A stretch of DNA of 11,858 nucleotides from Gonium pectorale (Eukaryota > Chlorophyta > Chlorophyceae > Chlamydomonadales > Volvocaceae): contig LSYV01000129.1 in the NCBI GenBank assembly GCA_001584585.1, forward strand, positions 68,202 through 80,059. The letters are read 5' to 3'. The notes under the pieces were generated by a model. The model was not told the origin of the DNA and made no database searches. It saw only the letters and a list, made by a program, of their open reading frames with translations. Position numbers and translations under genes: made by a program. How positions within the stretch are numbered: position 1 is the stretch's first letter; each line of letters starts with the position of its first letter. Below are positions 8,622 through 11,858 of the stretch, in pieces.

Positions 8622-8851
8622 TTCTTGTCACACGCCTTGATGTGCTGGCTGCACACTTGCGACGGGTTCTTGGCACTGAGCGTCTTCCCGCAGCGGCTGC
8701 ATTTGAGCCACACAGCCTGCGCCGTGAGCACCACGTTACAGCGGAACCACCACCACGCCCGCGACTTTGATTTTGCATCCTTGAGCGCGTTAGCGTACGC
8801 CGGGGCGTCTAGCATCTTGTCGCCATGCGCAGGTTTGAATCTTTGACTCAT
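8534..8851 (-). pseudogene. BED-like zinc-finger fragment of a hAT transposase, 105 aa
   Basis: The frame opens with ATG at 8851, after an in-frame TAA, and closes with TAG. It contains C51-x2-C54-x15-H70-x3-C74, in the context WLKCSRCGKTLSAKNPSQ, as in DNA-binding BED-like fingers at the N-terminus of hAT transposases. A Trp/Arg-rich stretch (about 31-38) precedes it. A typical hAT transposase has several hundred more residues with the catalytic and dimerisation domains; these are absent. The last 25 or so residues run into duplicated sequence. It may still be expressed as a small DNA-binding protein, but it is most simply a remnant left by internal deletion. Confidence 0.65.
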
Positions 8852-9071
8852 CGGCTCCTTCGACTCGTGCGCCGGCCTTCTTTATTTGCTCTGACATGGC
8901 GCTTTTCATGGTTGTATCATAGATCAGTGCATAAATTTTGCGAATTTTCCGCTTTTTGTGGCGTTTCTCATGTGAATCCAACGAATTCTAACCCGGATCC
9001 AAGCTTTAGGAGTAGAATCGTACTATAATGCACTTCTACCCCTTCTCGCAAGGGATTCTCAGTTATATGCG

Positions 9072-9131
9072 TATTTCTCATTAGAATAATTGTACGCTAT
9101 AAAAATAATCCTAATGCCAGGCACAACCCTA
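9072..9131 (-). repeat. Right terminal inverted repeat of the hAT element (imperfect, about 60 bp)
   Basis: Read on the minus strand it starts TAGGGTTGTGCCTGGCATTA and mirrors the left end, including the inner CTAATGAGAA block. Confidence 0.8.
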
Positions 9132-9139
9132 GCGATGGC
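9132..9139. repeat. Target-site duplication, right copy
   Basis: GCGATGGC immediately follows the CCCTA terminus and is identical to 8135-8142. Confidence 0.92.
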
Positions 9140-9235
9140 GCCAGATAGAGCGGACTGCTGTGCGGTGTACAAGAATCGTCATTTAAATCGTAGGCAGGCG
9201 CAGGTAGGCGCAAGCACCTAGAAGGTGGGCATTGG

Positions 9236-9240
9236 TTACA
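9236..9240 (-). terminator. Poly(A) signal TGTAA of the DM10-like gene
   Basis: TGTAA on the minus strand lies 98 bases after the stop codon ending at 9339, a good position for a chlorophyte polyadenylation signal. Confidence 0.6.
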
Positions 9241-9338
9241 GCGCGCGCGCACGCGGACGGCCGCCTGCGCCGCCACAGCCGCACTGCCTCTGTCCCACGG
9301 CCGCCAGGGCCACCGGCAGCCGCAGCGCTGTCCCCGCG

Positions 9339-11858
9339 TCACCCGAGGGCCGGCAGCTCCCGCAGGAAGCTCTCGGCTGCAGCGGAACGAGGAGGGAGAT
9401 CCAGGGGAGGGCGGTGTTGCGACAGGGTTGTGGTCAGGCGCCCGGCGGGCTGGAACCCGACGCCAGGAGCAGGCGACACGGGGGAGCTAGGACAGTGAGG
9501 CATCATACGCCTCACCCGCTCGCACTGCGCCTAGCTGACCCCGCATCCTCAGGGCTAGCTGACCCCGCATCCTCAGGGCTAGGATACGCATGCAGCTCGG
9601 CCACTGCTTCAGGGGCCCGCCAGTCCCTTGGAGGCCCGGATCGGATTGCCCCACCCGACTCGCCGTCCCCTAACCTCTTCCCCAGGCTCGGCAAAGGCAT
9701 ATAAAAAACCCTTCATCCCCGTACGCCACAAAGCAGCCCCGCCCCGAGCCCCTGCCCCTGGGTCTGCCCGCCACACAGGCCCTCACCCCCGCCGGAGGGT
9801 CGGCGGCCGGAGCCGGGTGGTAGGGACAGCCCGGCCAAGGCTTCTTAGACCCGCTCCGCCCCAAGCCCTGGATCCCGCTACCGCCCAGCTGCTGTCCACC
9901 GCCTGCTGCGTGGACGCGCTCCCGCCCACACACACTGTAGACTGCACCCGCCCACTCTCCGGCCCCGGCCCCTCCTCCCCTTCTTCAATCATTCACCCGC
10001 CCCCGGCCAGCCTCCGGTGCTCCGTCCGCCCCTGCCTGGCATGTTGGGAATCCACCCGCCGCCCACCCACCCTTGGCCGGCCGGTACTGCCGCAGGTCCT
10101 CCGCCATCTCGCGGACCTGCCCCGCCACGTGCCGCAGCTGCTGCCCCGTCTGCAGCCGCACCAGGCCCTTGTCGCGGACCAGCCCCGGGCGCAGCACGCG
10201 CGGCTTGTACTTCTGGAGCTCCTGGTGGTGGTGGGGGGGGCGCAGGGGACGCGAGGGGGCGCAGGGGTGGAGGGGCAGGTGGGTGGCGGGGCGCGAGGGA
10301 ACGGTCTTTAGGGGAAGGGAGGTTGGGGTGCAACACGAACGCAAACTAGAATGTTTCGCAAAGCACGCACGTCTCCGCACAGCGCCCGAGAACGCGGGCC
10401 CGCCCCGCACCCGCCTCCGGACACTGGGGTTAGCAGACTGCGGATGCCCCTGCACGTGCCATACTTGAGGTGTGTCCGCACCTGCGCAAGCCTGTCCCGC
10501 AGCGCCGCCAGCCGCCGCATGTGTCCAGCGTGCCACTGCGCAGTGGCCAGGTCGGCGTTCTTGAGAACCACGGGTCGGCCCAGCACCACCAGCCGCGCCC
10601 CCAGGTGCAGGTCCCACACGTCCGCCGGCCGGGTGGTCTCCGTCAGCAGCACCTGACGGGGGGGCCGTCGTGGAGCGGCGGATGCACAATGCGTCGGGTC
10701 GGGTCGAAAACGCAAACTGGGTCGGGTCCGGTTGAGTCGAGTCGGGTCGTCATCGTGAGCACGGCGGACGGGTCGGGCAGACGCATGCGGCGAATGCCAA
10801 ACGGCGGATGCGCGTGGCTTCAGCTTATGCGTGGTGACTGGCGGGCAGGCAGCAAAAGGGAGATGAGCGGTGTGATGATTCGCCCGTGACTCGTGGCACG
10901 GGTTTGATCAGCACGTGGCGGGACCGTCCTCACATCCCATACCCCACACCCCGCAAGATAGCCGTACAAACCGTACAAGTTGTACCAGCGTGCTGCCCGG
11001 CATCGTGAGGACAAGCCGAGTTGGGGTCGGTAGCATGCGTACGGCAACAGCAGCTACGCTCCACCCGCCAGGCCCGAGTCCTCGTACCCCGGGCCCGGGC
11101 GGCAGCGCGGCACCCCACCTGCTCGGCCGGGATGCCCCGTACGACCAGCTCCGGAACCCGGTCGTACGGCTGTCCGGGCGCGGGCGGCGTGACGGGGTCG
11201 CGGGCGGTGAAGGTGAAGGTGCCGGTCGCCAGGTCGTACGACAGCACGCAGTGGCGGGGCGCCAGGCCGCCGCCGGCGGTCTGCTTGCAGTCGATGCGGA
11301 AGGTGAGGTCGGCCGACTCGATGTCCTCGAACCTGAGGCAGGGAGGGACAGTGAGGGGCAGGGGCAGAGGCAGGGGCGTTAGGCGGATGAGGCAAGGGCG
11401 ATGAGGATAGGCAGGCATCCAGCGGCATTCCCCCAGGGCCTGGGGCCGGAGAGCCTTACTCAAAGCGGGCGCTGACTGCTCGTAATAGCCGCATCATCCT
11501 GCTGCCACCCTCGGCCCCAGGGCCCCCGGCTTTGGCGGATACGTCCAACCAGCAAGCTACTATCAAGCTGCAGCAATAACCCGCGGGCCGCGGACTCACC
11601 ACCAGCCGAAGAACGTGAGGCGCCCCGAGGCCGGCGGCGCGGGGCCGCCCGCGTCCGGACTCCCGCCCGAGCCAACGCCCCGCCCGCCGCCCCCCATCGA
11701 GCCGCCGCCACTGCCACCGCCGCCGCCGCCGCTACGGCTGCTGGCGACGCTGCCGGGCCGACTGTGCGCCGCCGCCGCGCCCGCCGCCGTCACCGACGTG
11801 GCGCCGGACTTTGGCGCCAGAGGCGACCCCAACCCCACTCCGCTGGCGCGGCTGACGC
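9339..11858 (-). CDS. DM10-like domain protein with helical C-terminal tail, 3' part; 5' end beyond right edge
   Basis: Exons 11600-11858 (cut by the edge), 11119-11332, 10482-10652, 10071-10221 and 9339-9376 join in frame and end in TGA, giving about 276 visible residues. The first visible exon encodes a Gly/Ser/Ala-rich linker ending RLTFFGWW. The next two encode a region with the layout of a DM10 (DUF1126) domain: a FED-like start, HCVLSYDLATGTFTFTARD, then ELVVRGIP, then WDLHLGARLVVLGRPVVL followed by N-A-D-L-A-T. The last large exon encodes a charged, probably helical stretch from ELQKYKPRVLRPGLV to MAEDLRQYRP. DM10 domains occur in axonemal microtubule-associated proteins such as RIB72/EFHC and NDK7, so a cilium role is plausible but inferred from remote similarity. 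The Asp-Cys-Asp motif common in DM10 is replaced by Asn-Ala-Asp. Introns are 267, 466, 260 and 694 bp. Confidence 0.75.
9377..10070 (-). other. Last intron of the DM10-like gene (694 bp)
   Basis: The GTGGGT donor at 10070 and the GCTGCAG acceptor before 9376 bound it. It contains a 24-bp tandem repeat and a TATAAAAAA stretch near 9701 on the opposite strand. No additional exon was recognised, although one cannot be excluded because the terminal exon has only 38 coding bases. Confidence 0.6.
9531..9578. repeat. 24-bp perfect tandem repeat, two copies
   Basis: The unit CTAGCTGACCCCGCATCCTC plus AGGG occurs at 9531-9554 and again at 9555-9578, followed by CTAGG. It lies within the last intron of the DM10-like gene. 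Confidence 0.85.
10693..10749. repeat. GTCGG-type degenerate pentamer repeat
   Basis: Clusters of GTCGG / GGGTC pentamers with interruptions occupy this part of the 466-bp intron (10653-11118) of the DM10-like gene. The same intron also has the palindrome GTACAAGTTGTAC near 10974-10986. Confidence 0.6.

Larger units (their letters stand above)
8143..9131. mobile_element. Non-autonomous hAT-superfamily DNA transposon, 989 bp
   Basis: The element begins TAGGGTTGTGC and ends with its reverse complement. It is flanked by perfect 8-bp direct repeats GCGATGGC at 8135-8142 and 9132-9139. An 8-bp target duplication and TAGGGTTG-type termini are hallmarks of hAT elements. The ends and parts of the interior are clearly AT-richer than the host sequence. 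Subterminal CTAATGAGA / ATTAGRAT-like motifs recur at both ends. The interior holds a minus-strand zinc-finger ORF (8534-8851) and a partial 101-bp duplication, but no RNase-H-like catalytic core or hAT dimerisation domain, so it cannot encode its own transposase. The intact duplication suggests a fairly recent insertion. Confidence 0.9.

Noticed and set aside
9699..9708. TATAAAAAA on the plus strand as promoter of a nested gene
   Set aside because: It lies in an intron of the DM10-like gene, and the frames that follow are low-complexity with no family signal.

Overview
This window looks like nuclear DNA of a volvocine or other chlamydomonad green alga. It is very GC-rich, its genes are cut into short exons by GT-AG introns with GTGCGT/GTGAGT/GTAAGT donors, candidate poly(A) signals read TGTAA (the chlorophyte form), and long introns carry C-rich minisatellites. 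The species cannot be named from the sequence. No tRNA, rRNA, CRISPR or bacterial operon structure is seen. The many long frames in other registers are GC-driven and low in complexity.

Layout from left to right. (1) Minus strand, 621-3823: the first five coding exons of the splicing factor SMU1, with LisH and CTLH regions. The WD40 half lies beyond the left edge. Introns 3 and 4 are 1.44 and 1.18 kb and hold no gene I can support. (2) 3824-4361: SMU1 5' flank and the intergenic gap. (3) Minus strand, 4667-5764: a three-exon gene for a 77-residue, almost wholly hydrophobic, proline-rich membrane protein. (4) 5765-6132: a compact region between two divergent genes, with a TATA box for the right-hand gene and an 18-bp tandem repeat. 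(5) Plus strand, 6133-6660: a three-exon gene for a 108-residue membrane protein. The two small proteins share spaced motifs and look like diverged paralogs arranged head to head. (6) 6661-8134: non-coding, probably partly the 3' UTR of that gene. (7) 8143-9131: a 989-bp hAT-type transposon with a perfect 8-bp target-site duplication, imperfect terminal inverted repeats and a remnant zinc-finger ORF, but no catalytic transposase. (8) Minus strand, 9339-11858: the 3' part of a gene with a DM10-like domain and a helical tail, probably a cilium or axoneme protein; its 5' end is off the right edge.

The genes do not form a pathway. SMU1 is a housekeeping spliceosome component, and the DM10-like protein, if correctly placed, belongs to cilia. 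The divergent small-membrane-protein pair is the best candidate for something undescribed. The transposon sits between the 3' ends of two convergent genes, where it breaks no visible coding sequence.
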